DNA of 7,482 nt, taken from positions 1-7,482 of the forward strand of contig JAGAPI010000163.1 in NCBI GenBank assembly GCA_017623335.1, in the 5' to 3' direction. A program made the translations under genes and the position numbers. The notes beneath the pieces are model-generated. The model was given only the letters and a program-made list of their open reading frames with translations. It was not told the origin of the DNA and did not search any database. Below are positions 1 to 7,268 of the stretch, piece after piece. Position 1 is the first letter of the stretch. Every line of letters starts with the position of its first letter. The DNA comes from Prevotella sp. GTDB taxonomy: Bacteria; Bacteroidota; Bacteroidia; Bacteroidales; Bacteroidaceae.

Positions 1-171
1 CTACAAATTTACAAAATTTTTGCCATGTAGGCAAACTTCTATACCCTTTTATTTTAGGATATTACATCATTTATGATAACTTGCGAAACTTGAATTAATT
101 AATTATTAGGGGGATTATCGTACATATTTTATATCATAAAAATCTATTTATCTAAATTTTAAATGAAAAGC
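1..171. other. AT-rich upstream intergenic DNA with a small inverted repeat
   Basis: I see no gene here. The DNA is strongly AT-rich with frequent stops. The one clear structure is TTTGCC (19-24), loop ATGTA, GGCAAA (30-35): a perfect 6-bp stem. It lacks a directly following T-run on either strand, so it is a poor terminator; it could be an operator or chance. The DNA to its left is outside the window, so a preceding gene cannot be judged. Confidence 0.4.
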
Positions 172-203
172 TTGTTGTAATGGAAAAACAAATTGTATTT
201 TTG
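172..203 (+). promoter_or_regulatory. Candidate Bacteroidetes promoter for the GH95 gene
   Basis: The box TATTTTTG at 196-203 fits the Bacteroidetes -7 consensus TAnnTTTG. Upstream is CTTGTTG (171-177), which offers a -33 TTG at 172-174 (21-bp spacer) or 175-177 (18-bp spacer). Transcription would start near 210, giving an untranslated leader of about 60 nt before the ATG at 270. The same CTTGTTG motif precedes the -7 box at 5376-5383. Assignment is by motif only. Confidence 0.6.
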
Positions 204-269
204 CACCTGCAAACGAGACAACAGATTACTTGACAAAAGCAAAAACTATTAAAACAATTAAGTAAAATT

Positions 270-2837
270 ATGACAAAATTTAATTTAAAATCAGCATTGG
301 CAATGCTTATGCTCTCATGGAATGCGCTGACTCATGGACAGAACAATGTCCTGTGGTATGACCGTCCCGCCTCGCATTGGGTAGAGGCCTTGCCGCTTGG
401 TAACGGCCGTTTGGGCGCAATGGTATATGGAGGTGTGAAGAGCGATACCATTCAGTTGAATGAGGATACATTTTGGAGTGGTTCGCCCTATAACAATGTA
501 AATCCAAAGGCTCTTGCGGTGCTGCCGGAAATACGTGCAGCAATAGACAGCGGAGACTACCAGAAGGCACAGTATCTTTCGATGCACAATATTACTGCCG
601 ACCGCAACGTCACGGGGCACGGTATGATGTATGAGTCGGTGGGAAACCTGATTTTTACATATCCTAATCTTAACTCAGAAAACTACCGGCGTCAGCTGAG
701 TCTCGACGATGCTGTCTGTACCACCGCCTTTTGTGCTGACGGTGTGAATTATGAACGGGAAATATTCACTTCTTTTACAGATAACTTAACCATCATACGA
801 CTCAAGGCATCGAAAAAGGGACGGCTCGATTTCAACGTTTCTTTTACGGGACCGCTAAAACGGCAGCGCGTGACTGCTGACGTGACTGCTGACGGCATCA
901 GAGGAGACGAGCTCCGCATATTCAGCCGTCCCACCCAGTCGAATGCAGAAAACATACCCAACGGGCTTCATTGCATCACACTTGTGAAGGTTGTGAATAA
1001 TGGCGGCAGCCGCACCTGCAGCGGTAACAGTATCGGCATAAACGGTGCCACTGAGGTTGTGATACTGGTGTCTTCTGCCACCAATTTTGTGAGCTATGAC
1101 AACATAACTGGCGATGCCGGAGCACGGGCACGCCAAGCCATGGATAAGTTTCTTGCCAAAGGCAATCCGATTAAAACATACAATAAGGCTCTTGCCGACC
1201 ACAAGGCGTTTTATCACAAGCAGTTCAACCGTGTGACTTTGGACTTGGGACACAACGCCCGACAAGAGGCAAAACCAACTGACATACGCATCAAAGAATT
1301 TTCTGAGACCAACGACCCTGGACTCACTGCCACCTATTTCCAGTTTGGAAGATATTTGCTGATTTCATCGTCGCAGAAAGGCAGTCAGCCGGCAAATCTG
1401 CAGGGAATATGGAATCCCGATGCCGATCAATATCCGGCGTGGGATTCAAAGTACACAACCAACATCAATGTAGAGATGAACTACTGGCCGGCAGAGGGTT
1501 GCAACCTCAGCGAATGCCATGAGCCTTTCCTGCAATTGGTAAAAGACGTGAGCAAGACAGGCCGCCGCTCGGCTTCGGTGATGTATGGTGCCAGAGGGTG
1601 GACATTGCATCACAACACCGACATCTGGCGCTCTACAGGCTCTGTTGACTATGCCTCGTGCTCTATCTGGCCCACATGCAACGCTTGGTTCTGTTCTCAT
1701 CTCTGGGAGCACTATCTTTATACTGGCGACCGCCGTTTTCTGGCAGACACCGCCTATCCTATAATGTCGGAGGCATGCCGCTTCTATATGGATTTTCTTG
1801 TGCGCGAGCCTAAGACGGGGTATCTTGTAGCCTCGCCGTCGACATCGCCTGAAAACCATCCCGGATTTGCTAAATATTTTGACGATGTGTTCAACAAGGA
1901 ACAGTCACCTGCGATATTTGCCGGTGTTGCAATGGATAATCAGATGATTTACGACCTGTTGCTCACCACCCGCCAGGCTGCCGCGGCTCTTAACCGAGAC
2001 AAGGCTTTTGCCGACAGTCTTGACATGATAAGCCGCCAGCTTCCGCCGATGATGGTTGGAAAGTACGGACAGGTGCAGGAATGGCTTGAGGACTGGGACC
2101 GTGAATACTCGTCGCACCGTCATGTGTCGCATCTGTGGTGTGCATATCCCGGGCGGCAGGTGTCGCCCTATGCCAATCCCGTTGCGGCGGCAGCTGTACG
2201 CAAGTCGCTCATCGGTCGCGGTGACGCTTCGCGTGGCTGGTCCATGGGATGGAAAGTATGCCTGTGGGCACGCCTGCTTGACGGCAATCACGCCTATCGT
2301 CTGATTCAGAACCAGCTGAAACTGAAATCACCTTATGCCACCATACGCGATCAGGACGGTGGTACCTATGCCAATATGTTCGATGCTCATCCGACGTTCC
2401 AGATTGACGGCAACTTTGGCTGTTGTGCCGGCATTGCCGAGATGCTGCTGCAGAGTCACGACGGCACAATACATCTGCTGCCGGCACTTCCCGATGTGTG
2501 GGCGCAAGGCAAGGTGTCGGGCCTGAAGGCAAGAGGCGGTTTTGAGGTTGCCGAAATGCAATGGGATAAAGGACAGCTCAAATCGGTTACAATACGTTCG
2601 GCATTGGGCGGTAACCTGCGCCTGCGTTCTGAAAAGCCGTTACGTCTGTCTGGCGGCGGTGTTCTCAGTGAGGCATCAGGTGACGTGAATCCCAACGAGC
2701 TGACACAGCCCTACGCCATGCCTGCCCCCAAGGTGAAGGATATGGCAAAGGTGGCAGTTATTCCAACGGCATCAGTCCACACATACGATATTCTTACAAC
2801 AGCCGGTGACACATACGTGTTTGAAGTTGCCAAATAA
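270..2837 (+). CDS. Secreted GH95 alpha-L-fucosidase or alpha-L-galactosidase
   Basis: This is a full-length GH95 enzyme of 855 aa, an inverting exo-hydrolase family that removes alpha-linked L-fucose or L-galactose from glycans. Residues 1-23 form a signal peptide (basic start, hydrophobic core, cut near THG-Q), so it is periplasmic or exported. The N-terminal beta-sandwich opens with [20 protein letters not shown] and continues with [11 protein letters not shown]. The (alpha/alpha)6 barrel carries [14 protein letters not shown] (396-409), QEWLEDWD (603-610), HRHVSHL and FQIDGNFG (710-717). By family alignment E604 is the general acid, N398 and N400 activate water with D713, matching E566, N421, N423 and D766 of Bifidobacterium AfcA. 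Position 396 is Thr where AfcA has His419, a change I recall from the L-galactosidase BACOVA_03438. A C-terminal beta domain ends the protein. All key residues are intact. The start at 270 fits the signal peptide and the leader. The family call is firm; sugar specificity is open. Confidence 0.93.
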   Translation: MTKFNLKSALAMLMLSWNALTHGQNNVLWYDRPASHWVEALPLGNGRLGAMVYGGVKSDTIQLNEDTFWSGSPYNNVNPKALAVLPEIRAAIDSGDYQKAQYLSMHNITADRNVTGHGMMYESVGNLIFTYPNLNSENYRRQLSLDDAVCTTAFCADGVNYEREIFTSFTDNLTIIRLKASKKGRLDFNVSFTGPLKRQRVTADVTADGIRGDELRIFSRPTQSNAENIPNGLHCITLVKVVNNGGSRTCSGNSIGINGATEVVILVSSATNFVSYDNITGDAGARARQAMDKFLAKGNPIKTYNKALADHKAFYHKQFNRVTLDLGHNARQEAKPTDIRIKEFSETNDPGLTATYFQFGRYLLISSSQKGSQPANLQGIWNPDADQYPAWDSKYTTNINVEMNYWPAEGCNLSECHEPFLQLVKDVSKTGRRSASVMYGARGWTLHHNTDIWRSTGSVDYASCSIWPTCNAWFCSHLWEHYLYTGDRRFLADTAYPIMSEACRFYMDFLVREPKTGYLVASPSTSPENHPGFAKYFDDVFNKEQSPAIFAGVAMDNQMIYDLLLTTRQAAAALNRDKAFADSLDMISRQLPPMMVGKYGQVQEWLEDWDREYSSHRHVSHLWCAYPGRQVSPYANPVAAAAVRKSLIGRGDASRGWSMGWKVCLWARLLDGNHAYRLIQNQLKLKSPYATIRDQDGGTYANMFDAHPTFQIDGNFGCCAGIAEMLLQSHDGTIHLLPALPDVWAQGKVSGLKARGGFEVAEMQWDKGQLKSVTIRSALGGNLRLRSEKPLRLSGGGVLSEASGDVNPNELTQPYAMPAPKVKDMAKVAVIPTASVHTYDILTTAGDTYVFEVAK
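870..893 (+). repeat. In-frame tandem 12-bp duplication inside the GH95 gene
   Basis: GTGACTGCTGAC occurs twice head to tail (870-881 and 882-893). It is in frame and encodes Val-Thr-Ala-Asp twice (residues 201-208), in the N-terminal beta-sandwich region far from the catalytic motifs. It looks like a recent slippage duplication that adds four residues to a loop. Confidence 0.85.
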
Positions 2838-2842
2838 TCGGC

Positions 2843-5236
2843 TCATGATGATTTGCTGTTCTCATAGAATTCACGTGGCAGGCAGCCGGTAAGTTTCTTG
2901 AAACAGCGGCTGAAATATTTCGGGTCGGAGAATCCGCTTTTAAAGGCCACCTCCGATACACGCACTCCTCCGCCTTGCATCAGCAGACGCTTGGCGTAGT
3001 TTATGCGGGTGTTCAGCACATAGTTGTTGGGTGAGCAGCCAAATATGTGCTTCATGCGTATGAAAAGCACGGTGCGGCTCACGTTCATGGCGTTAGCTAT
3101 ATCAATAACGGCGAGGTCGGCATTGTCGATGTTGTCCTCGACATAGGCTTTAAGCCTTTGGGCAAATTGCCGGTCCTCGCTGTTAAGTTGATCATCTTCT
3201 TCATGCACCTCCTGCACGCTCTCGGATATCGACAGCAGTTCTTTTATGCGGTCGCCAAGCACCTCCAGCTGCTGTTTGCTTGTAAGCTGCTCATGCTTCA
3301 GTTCGCGTTTCAGTGTACGGATATACCTCACAATGAACCATACAGCGAAAAAGAGAATTGCCAGCAGCAGGCCATAGAGCATCCATGCCAATGGCGTTTC
3401 ATTGAAGTAAGCGGCGCGGTGCAGCGTGATTACCACCTCGTTGTCCACCCATACGCCGTCGCCGTTGGTTGACTTTATATGCAGTTTATAGGTGCCGGGT
3501 GACAGCTTGACATAATTAAGCTCATTGTTGCGTGTGTAGCGCCATTGACTGTCAACACCTTCCAGACGGTAGGTGTATATGATGTCTTCGTTTTTATTAT
3601 AGTCAAGGGCGGCAAAGCGTATGTTGAAATTTTGCTCGTCGGCAGACAGCCATACTTCCTGTTCGCAGTCGAACACAATTGGAGGTATGAAACTGCTCTT
3701 TGCCATCTGCTGCTGGCTGAGAGTAAGTATGCCGCGGGTTGTTCCCAGCACCATACGCCCGTCTGCCAGCCGTGCAGGGGTGGCTTCTGTAAACACCTCG
3801 CCCGCCTCGGTCAGCATACGCCAGTAGTTGGTGGCTATGCCTGTGGCTGTGTTCAACAGGCTTATTGAGCCCATTGAGATAATCCACAGTGTGCCGTCGG
3901 GAGCCTCTGTCAAGGTTTGGTTCATGTCGGAGGATATGCCTTCTTTCACTGAATAATGCCTGAATTCAATGTTGTCGCTGAGCAGGTTGTCTGACAAAAC
4001 CTTTTCTGTGCCGCCTCCCGATGTGGCAACAAAAAGTTCTCCTTTGCCTGTCCTGAGAATCTCCATGACATAATTGCTGCTTATGCTTGACGGTGTGTCA
4101 GGACGGCGTTGGTTGACATAAAAGTGCATCCTGCCATAGTCTTGATTCAGTGAAACGGTGTATAGTCCGTCATTGGTGCCAATTAGGGCAGTGCCTTCAG
4201 CCGTTATCCACAGACAGCGGCTTTTTACACCCGATTTAGGGAATGTTTTCAGAAGGTTGTTGCAATTTATGAAGCGCATTCTGCCATCTGCCATCTGCTC
4301 TCCTATGTTCAGACCTCCGCCATAGGTTGCCACCACGATGCGGTGCCTGTTGTCTTCTGCAATATCATATATGTTTTCACAATTTATACTGTAGGGATCA
4401 CCTGTCTCCGGCATGAAGTGGGACAGGTTGAAGCCACCGGCATACGGAGTAAGGCGGAACAGACCGTCAGGCTTGCAGCCTATCCAGACACATCCCTTGC
4501 TGTCTTCATAGAAACAGTAAGCAGAACGTCCGAAACGCACACTGTCTGTCTGAATGCTGCCGTCGGCACCTAAGAAAGCAACTGTTCCGTCATTGCCCTT
4601 CACACGTACATATCCATTCTTGTCTGCCGACCACAGTCTGCCGCGTTTGTCGGTATATACGGCACTTATCACCTCTTCGCTGTCGCTTCCCAAAGTCTCA
4701 GGTCTTATTATAGCCGGAACAATGGATATGCGTTCCAGTCCACGGTAGGAGTATATCCATATTCCTTTTTGGCTGTCTTCCAGAAGAATACTATAGGATA
4801 CATTGTTAAACTGTCTGATGCCTCCAATACACCTCCGTGCCTCCGCCGAAGGTTTGTAAGGATGTATTTTTTTTCCTTGTTCTGGGTGGTGAACGCTAAA
4901 CTGTCTGGTCTTGCGGTTGAAAAGATAAAATCTGTCGTTTGAGTAGCATATTATATTGTGGTCGGCATCTTCTTCTATATAGGCAATGCGGTTTGTCTCC
5001 AGCGGGCAGTGGTCACCGGGCTGTGCCTTGAAATTGCTGAAACGATAGCCGTCATAGCGGTATAAGCCGTCCCACGTTGCCAGCCATATATATCCGAACG
5101 TATCTTGCATCATGTGCTGCACCAATGCTTCAGAGAATCCGTCGTTTTCCCCGAAGTGCTGTATCCGTATGTTTTTTTCTGACGGGTATGCCATGGCAAC
5201 CCATGTCATAAAAAGTACAAGAAATATCTTTCGCAT
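2843..5236 (-). CDS. Membrane AraC regulator with propeller sensor, kinase-less HTCS-like
   Basis: This 797-aa protein resembles the hybrid two-component (HTCS) glycan sensors of Bacteroidetes, but the kinase, ATPase and receiver domains are absent. Residues 1-17 are a signal peptide or anchor (MRKIFLVLFMTWVAMAYP). Propeller-type repeats are visible near 48-62 (WLATWDGLYRYD), 157-170, 198-212, 248-262 (CVWIGCKPDGLFRL), 298-312, 348-362 (LIGTNDGLYTV), 399-413, 448-462 and 493-507. A Y_Y_Y domain spans about 542-604 (YTYRLEGVDSQW, LSPGTYKLHIK). One membrane helix lies at about 616-638, then a charged, coil-prone linker of some 50 residues (640-690) leads straight to an AraC domain with two HTH units (about 711-732 and 760-785, ending KYFSRCFKKLTGCLPREF). 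The inferred role is sensing an oligosaccharide in the periplasm and binding DNA while still in the inner membrane. It is divergent to the lipoprotein gene, the usual place for a PUL regulator, and converges on GH95 with 5 bp between stops. The reading frame is uninterrupted, so this is not an obvious broken HTCS. Confidence 0.9.
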   Translation of the reverse strand: MRKIFLVLFMTWVAMAYPSEKNIRIQHFGENDGFSEALVQHMMQDTFGYIWLATWDGLYRYDGYRFSNFKAQPGDHCPLETNRIAYIEEDADHNIICYSNDRFYLFNRKTRQFSVHHPEQGKKIHPYKPSAEARRCIGGIRQFNNVSYSILLEDSQKGIWIYSYRGLERISIVPAIIRPETLGSDSEEVISAVYTDKRGRLWSADKNGYVRVKGNDGTVAFLGADGSIQTDSVRFGRSAYCFYEDSKGCVWIGCKPDGLFRLTPYAGGFNLSHFMPETGDPYSINCENIYDIAEDNRHRIVVATYGGGLNIGEQMADGRMRFINCNNLLKTFPKSGVKSRCLWITAEGTALIGTNDGLYTVSLNQDYGRMHFYVNQRRPDTPSSISSNYVMEILRTGKGELFVATSGGGTEKVLSDNLLSDNIEFRHYSVKEGISSDMNQTLTEAPDGTLWIISMGSISLLNTATGIATNYWRMLTEAGEVFTEATPARLADGRMVLGTTRGILTLSQQQMAKSSFIPPIVFDCEQEVWLSADEQNFNIRFAALDYNKNEDIIYTYRLEGVDSQWRYTRNNELNYVKLSPGTYKLHIKSTNGDGVWVDNEVVITLHRAAYFNETPLAWMLYGLLLAILFFAVWFIVRYIRTLKRELKHEQLTSKQQLEVLGDRIKELLSISESVQEVHEEDDQLNSEDRQFAQRLKAYVEDNIDNADLAVIDIANAMNVSRTVLFIRMKHIFGCSPNNYVLNTRINYAKRLLMQGGGVRVSEVAFKSGFSDPKYFSRCFKKLTGCLPREFYENSKSS

Positions 5237-5262
5237 ATATTCATCAGATTTGTTTGCTGTTG

Positions 5263-5270
5263 CAAAAGTA
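5263..5270 (-). promoter_or_regulatory. Candidate -7 box for the regulator gene
   Basis: On the minus strand this reads TACTTTTG, a match to TAnnTTTG, followed by C as in the other two promoters here. The leader to the ATG at 5236 would be about 20 nt. I see no good TTTG -33 at the expected spacing. A second identical TACTTTTG lies at 5336-5343 on the same strand, between the direct repeats, and could be an alternative start. Confidence 0.4.
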
Positions 5271-5319
5271 CAAAAAAATATCTAAAAAGGTATAAAATCG
5301 TTCTAAAATAATAAATCGT

Positions 5320-5354
5320 GGACTTTTAAAACCGTCAAAAGTACTTTTTTTTCC
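5320..5354 (+). promoter_or_regulatory. Candidate AraC-type operator: two direct half-sites 21 bp apart
   Basis: Two copies of GnACTTTTwwwwCC lie at 5320-5333 (ACTTTTAAAACC core) and 5341-5354 (ACTTTTTTTTCC core). Their starts are 21 bp apart, two helical turns, which is typical of AraC-family dimer sites. The downstream copy ends at the CTTG of the -33 region (5354-5357), the position of a class II activator. The divergent AraC regulator is the obvious candidate ligand. The T-rich second copy makes part of the match easy to get by chance; the shared G, AC and CC positions support it. Confidence 0.5.
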
Positions 5355-5383
5355 TTGTTGTTATTTGGTAATGTCTAAATTTG
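5355..5383 (+). promoter_or_regulatory. Candidate Bacteroidetes promoter for the leader ORF and lipoprotein
   Basis: TAAATTTG at 5376-5383 fits the -7 box TAnnTTTG and is followed by C. TTG at 5355-5357 gives an 18-bp spacer for a -33. The start would be near 5390, leaving an unusually long leader of about 180 nt before the lipoprotein ATG, which contains the short ORF and the large hairpin. A weak -33 and adjacent half-sites suggest activator dependence. Confidence 0.6.
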
Positions 5384-5456
5384 CATTCCAAAACAAACTC
5401 GACAAATTTAAAAACAGACATCTGCTAAAAACTAATTAATCAATTTAAGTACAACT

Positions 5457-5537
5457 ATGTTAAAAAAATTAATGATTATCCGCAATCGTACCACCAACAT
5501 TCTCAAAGGAAAATGTTGGTGGTACGATTGCGGATAA
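5457..5537 (+). CDS. Possible 26-aa leader ORF or remnant of a lost gene start
   Basis: An ATG at 5457 opens 26 codons (MLKKLMIIRNRTTNILKGKC, then WWYDCG, stop TAA at 5535-5537). The sequence before the ATG, CAATTTAAGTACAACTATG, closely resembles that before the GH95 start, CAATTAAGTAAAATTATG, so this looks like a real initiation region. The first codons (MLKKLMI) would suit a signal peptide such as that of a SusC-type porin, but the frame then runs into the inverted repeat: left arm, loop and most of the right arm are coding. It stops 35 nt before the lipoprotein start at 5573. It may be a regulatory leader peptide, a scar of a deleted gene, or untranslated. I do not recognise the peptide. 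Confidence 0.35.
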   Translation: MLKKLMIIRNRTTNILKGKCWWYDCG

Positions 5538-5541
5538 TCAT
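5472..5541. repeat. Perfect 30-bp inverted repeat with 10-nt loop
   Basis: The left arm (5472-5501, starts ATGATTATCCGCAATCG) and right arm (5512-5541, ends CGATTGCGGATAATCAT) are exact reverse complements over 30 bp, separated by CTCAAAGGAA. In the loop, TC (5503-5504) can also pair with GA (5509-5510) past one C/A mismatch. The arms are 40% GC, more GC-rich than the flanks. No T-run follows, so it is not a normal terminator. The 70-bp unit is bordered by ATTA on both sides (5468-5471 and 5542-5545). It lies in the leader, 31 nt before the lipoprotein ATG. It could be an RNA control hairpin or processing site, a tiny palindromic element, a template-switch duplication, or an assembly artefact. 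Confidence 0.97.
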
Positions 5542-5572
5542 ATTAAACAATGTAAAAAACATAATAGAAATT

Positions 5573-7183
5573 ATGAAACTGAAGAATTTATATATTATGA
5601 TTGCCGTTCTGTGTTCGGCGGCATCATGCAGCGAAGACGCCAATGAATGGGCTGTGGACAAGTCATACGACCGCCTTTACAGCACTACACACTTTGAGCT
5701 GGAAGAGAATATGGCAACTTCTGTGCTTTTGAAGTTTAACGGCATCGACGGGGCAACAAAGTATGTGTTTGAGTTCAGCATGGGCGACAGCCTGAAGTTC
5801 AATAACATTGTGCGTACCGAGGAAGTTAAGGCGGACACCCTTACTGCCTTTAGCGAGGGCAAGGTCATGGTGCAGAATGAATATAAGAAGCTGTTTGAGA
5901 ACCTTAACGGCACCACACGCTATTCGGTAAGGATAAAAGGCATTAATGAGAATACAGGTGTGGAGTCGAAATGGAGCGGGCTGAGCTTCTTCACTCCTGC
6001 CGAGCAGATTTTCACAGGGGCAGTCCCCGGCATTCAGGACGCGCAGCTTAGCTGGGAGGCCGACAAGGAGGCAACTGCAATAAAAGTGGGAACCGTTTCC
6101 GGAGCCGACACCACGTGGGTGGCTTCCATCGCGCTCTCTGATGTACAAAAGGGCAGTGGCGAGGCAACTGTTGAGGCTCTTACCCCAGGCACAAGATACG
6201 TTGCGCAGATATTCAACGGTGAGTTCCTGCGTGGCAGCTATACATTCACCACTCTTGGAGCGGCTGCGGGCCAGACCATAGAGGTGCAGCCCGGTGATGA
6301 CGTGGCTGCTCTGCTTGCCGGGGCAGCCAACGAGACTGTGACACTGGCGTTCAACGGCGGTCAGCAGTACGACTTTGGCAGCCAGCTGCGTGTACCTGAG
6401 AACATCACCAATATCTATATCTCAGGCAAGATGATAAACGGGCAGCGACCTGTGCTCAACATGCCGAAGGGCTTCCGCATCAGTGGTGTAAAGGGCGACA
6501 TAAAGTTCCAGTATGTTGAGATGGACGGCGGCGACGGCGAGGCATACTGGTTTAATCCTGACAAGAACAATGTCGACAACCTTGTGTTTGAAGGCTGCTT
6601 CATACGTAATATTCCGCGGTCGCTGCTGATAATAAACAATGACAATGTGGTGTTCAAGAATGTACGCATCGACAACTGTATAATAAACAATATCGGCAAA
6701 AGTGGCTATGGCATGCTGAATATCGGCAAGAACACCATTGTGATGGAAACGATAGTCATAACCAACAGCACCCTTATGGAGATAGGCGACCAGATGATGG
6801 ACCTGCGTTGCAAGGTGGACTTGTTTAAGGTGGACAAATGTACATTCTGCAACTACACCACGAAACTGCAGAAGTGGATTCGTGCCGACAATAAGCGTGC
6901 TCCGAAGGAGGCTCAGGTAACCAACATGATTTTCTGCGGTCCCAACGGAGGACAAAAGATGAAGTCGGGTAATGATGACTACTCAGGGTGGATGGAGTTC
7001 TCAGGCAGTTACCTCACCAGTGACTTCCCCGAGGAGGAAACCAGGAAGTTCCTCAATATCACCCATCTTGACTTCTCTACAGATGACTTGTTTGTTGACC
7101 CCCAAAACGGCGACTTCCATTTCAAGCCCGATGTAAGCTTCAGAGGACGTGGCAAGGCAGGTGACCCGCGATGGTGGAAATAG
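5573..7183 (+). CDS. Surface lipoprotein with Fn3-like and DUF4957/DUF5123-type beta-helix domains
   Basis: The 536-aa product begins with a lipoprotein signal peptide, MKLKNLYIMIAVLCSAASC, with Cys19 as the lipidated residue. The acidic SED after it resembles Bacteroidetes surface-export signals, so outer-face display is likely. An in-frame ATG at 5513 would put 20 extra residues before the signal peptide and sits in the hairpin, so I chose 5573. Residues about 28-143 and 146-230 look like Fn3-type beta-sandwiches (for example TRYSVRIKGIN and LTPGTRYVAQIF). About 235-430 is a right-handed parallel beta-helix with repeated V/I-N-N-C strands (VDNLVFEGCFIRNIP, VVFKNVRIDNCIINNIG). The C-terminus (DLFVDPQNGDFHFKPD to GDPRWWK) is the usual end of DUF4957/DUF5123 proteins, which accompany polysaccharide (often pectin) loci. 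A glycan-binding role is inferred; lyase-like activity cannot be excluded, as no catalytic residues can be named. It appears to be the only sizeable gene on its transcript. Confidence 0.85.
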   Translation: MKLKNLYIMIAVLCSAASCSEDANEWAVDKSYDRLYSTTHFELEENMATSVLLKFNGIDGATKYVFEFSMGDSLKFNNIVRTEEVKADTLTAFSEGKVMVQNEYKKLFENLNGTTRYSVRIKGINENTGVESKWSGLSFFTPAEQIFTGAVPGIQDAQLSWEADKEATAIKVGTVSGADTTWVASIALSDVQKGSGEATVEALTPGTRYVAQIFNGEFLRGSYTFTTLGAAAGQTIEVQPGDDVAALLAGAANETVTLAFNGGQQYDFGSQLRVPENITNIYISGKMINGQRPVLNMPKGFRISGVKGDIKFQYVEMDGGDGEAYWFNPDKNNVDNLVFEGCFIRNIPRSLLIINNDNVVFKNVRIDNCIINNIGKSGYGMLNIGKNTIVMETIVITNSTLMEIGDQMMDLRCKVDLFKVDKCTFCNYTTKLQKWIRADNKRAPKEAQVTNMIFCGPNGGQKMKSGNDDYSGWMEFSGSYLTSDFPEEETRKFLNITHLDFSTDDLFVDPQNGDFHFKPDVSFRGRGKAGDPRWWK

Positions 7184-7220
7184 AAGTTTTTATTAATAGC
7201 ATTAAAATTTTATAGTTGTT

Positions 7221-7263
7221 ACAGCTCAGGCAACGGCATGATAATGTTGCTTGAGCTGTTTTT
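7221..7263 (+). terminator. Intrinsic terminator after the lipoprotein gene
   Basis: ACAGCTCAGGCAAC (7221-7234) pairs with GTTGCTTGAGCTGT (7246-7259) over 14 positions, 13 Watson-Crick and one G-U, around an 11-nt loop. A run of five T (7259-7263) follows. It lies 37 nt after the stop codon and should end the lipoprotein transcript, so genes further right are not in this operon. Confidence 0.88.
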
Positions 7264-7268
7264 CATTC

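Noticed and set aside
19..35. Terminator of an upstream gene
   Set aside because: The stem is only 6 bp and no T-run follows directly on either strand.
855..1265. Minus-strand ORFs within GH95, including the 136-codon one
   Set aside because: They lie entirely opposite a well-supported enzyme with intact catalytic motifs, and their products look like shadows.
1926..1942. Possible second copy of part of the hairpin (GGATAATCA near 1935)
   Set aside because: Only 9 bp shared, inside coding sequence, compatible with chance.
3047..3472. 141-codon plus-strand ORF opposite the regulator
   Set aside because: It is antisense to the AraC domain, membrane helix and Y_Y_Y domain, whose motifs are clear; no start signal or domain is visible.
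5472..5541. Hairpin as an intrinsic terminator or an invertible promoter
   Set aside because: No T-run follows either arm, and inverting a 10-nt spacer would not switch any promoter.
5513..5572. Upstream in-frame ATG at 5513 as the lipoprotein start
   Set aside because: It would place 20 residues before a complete lipoprotein signal peptide and lies inside the hairpin; the AGGA-like sequence before it is too close to the ATG, and this phylum makes little use of such sites.
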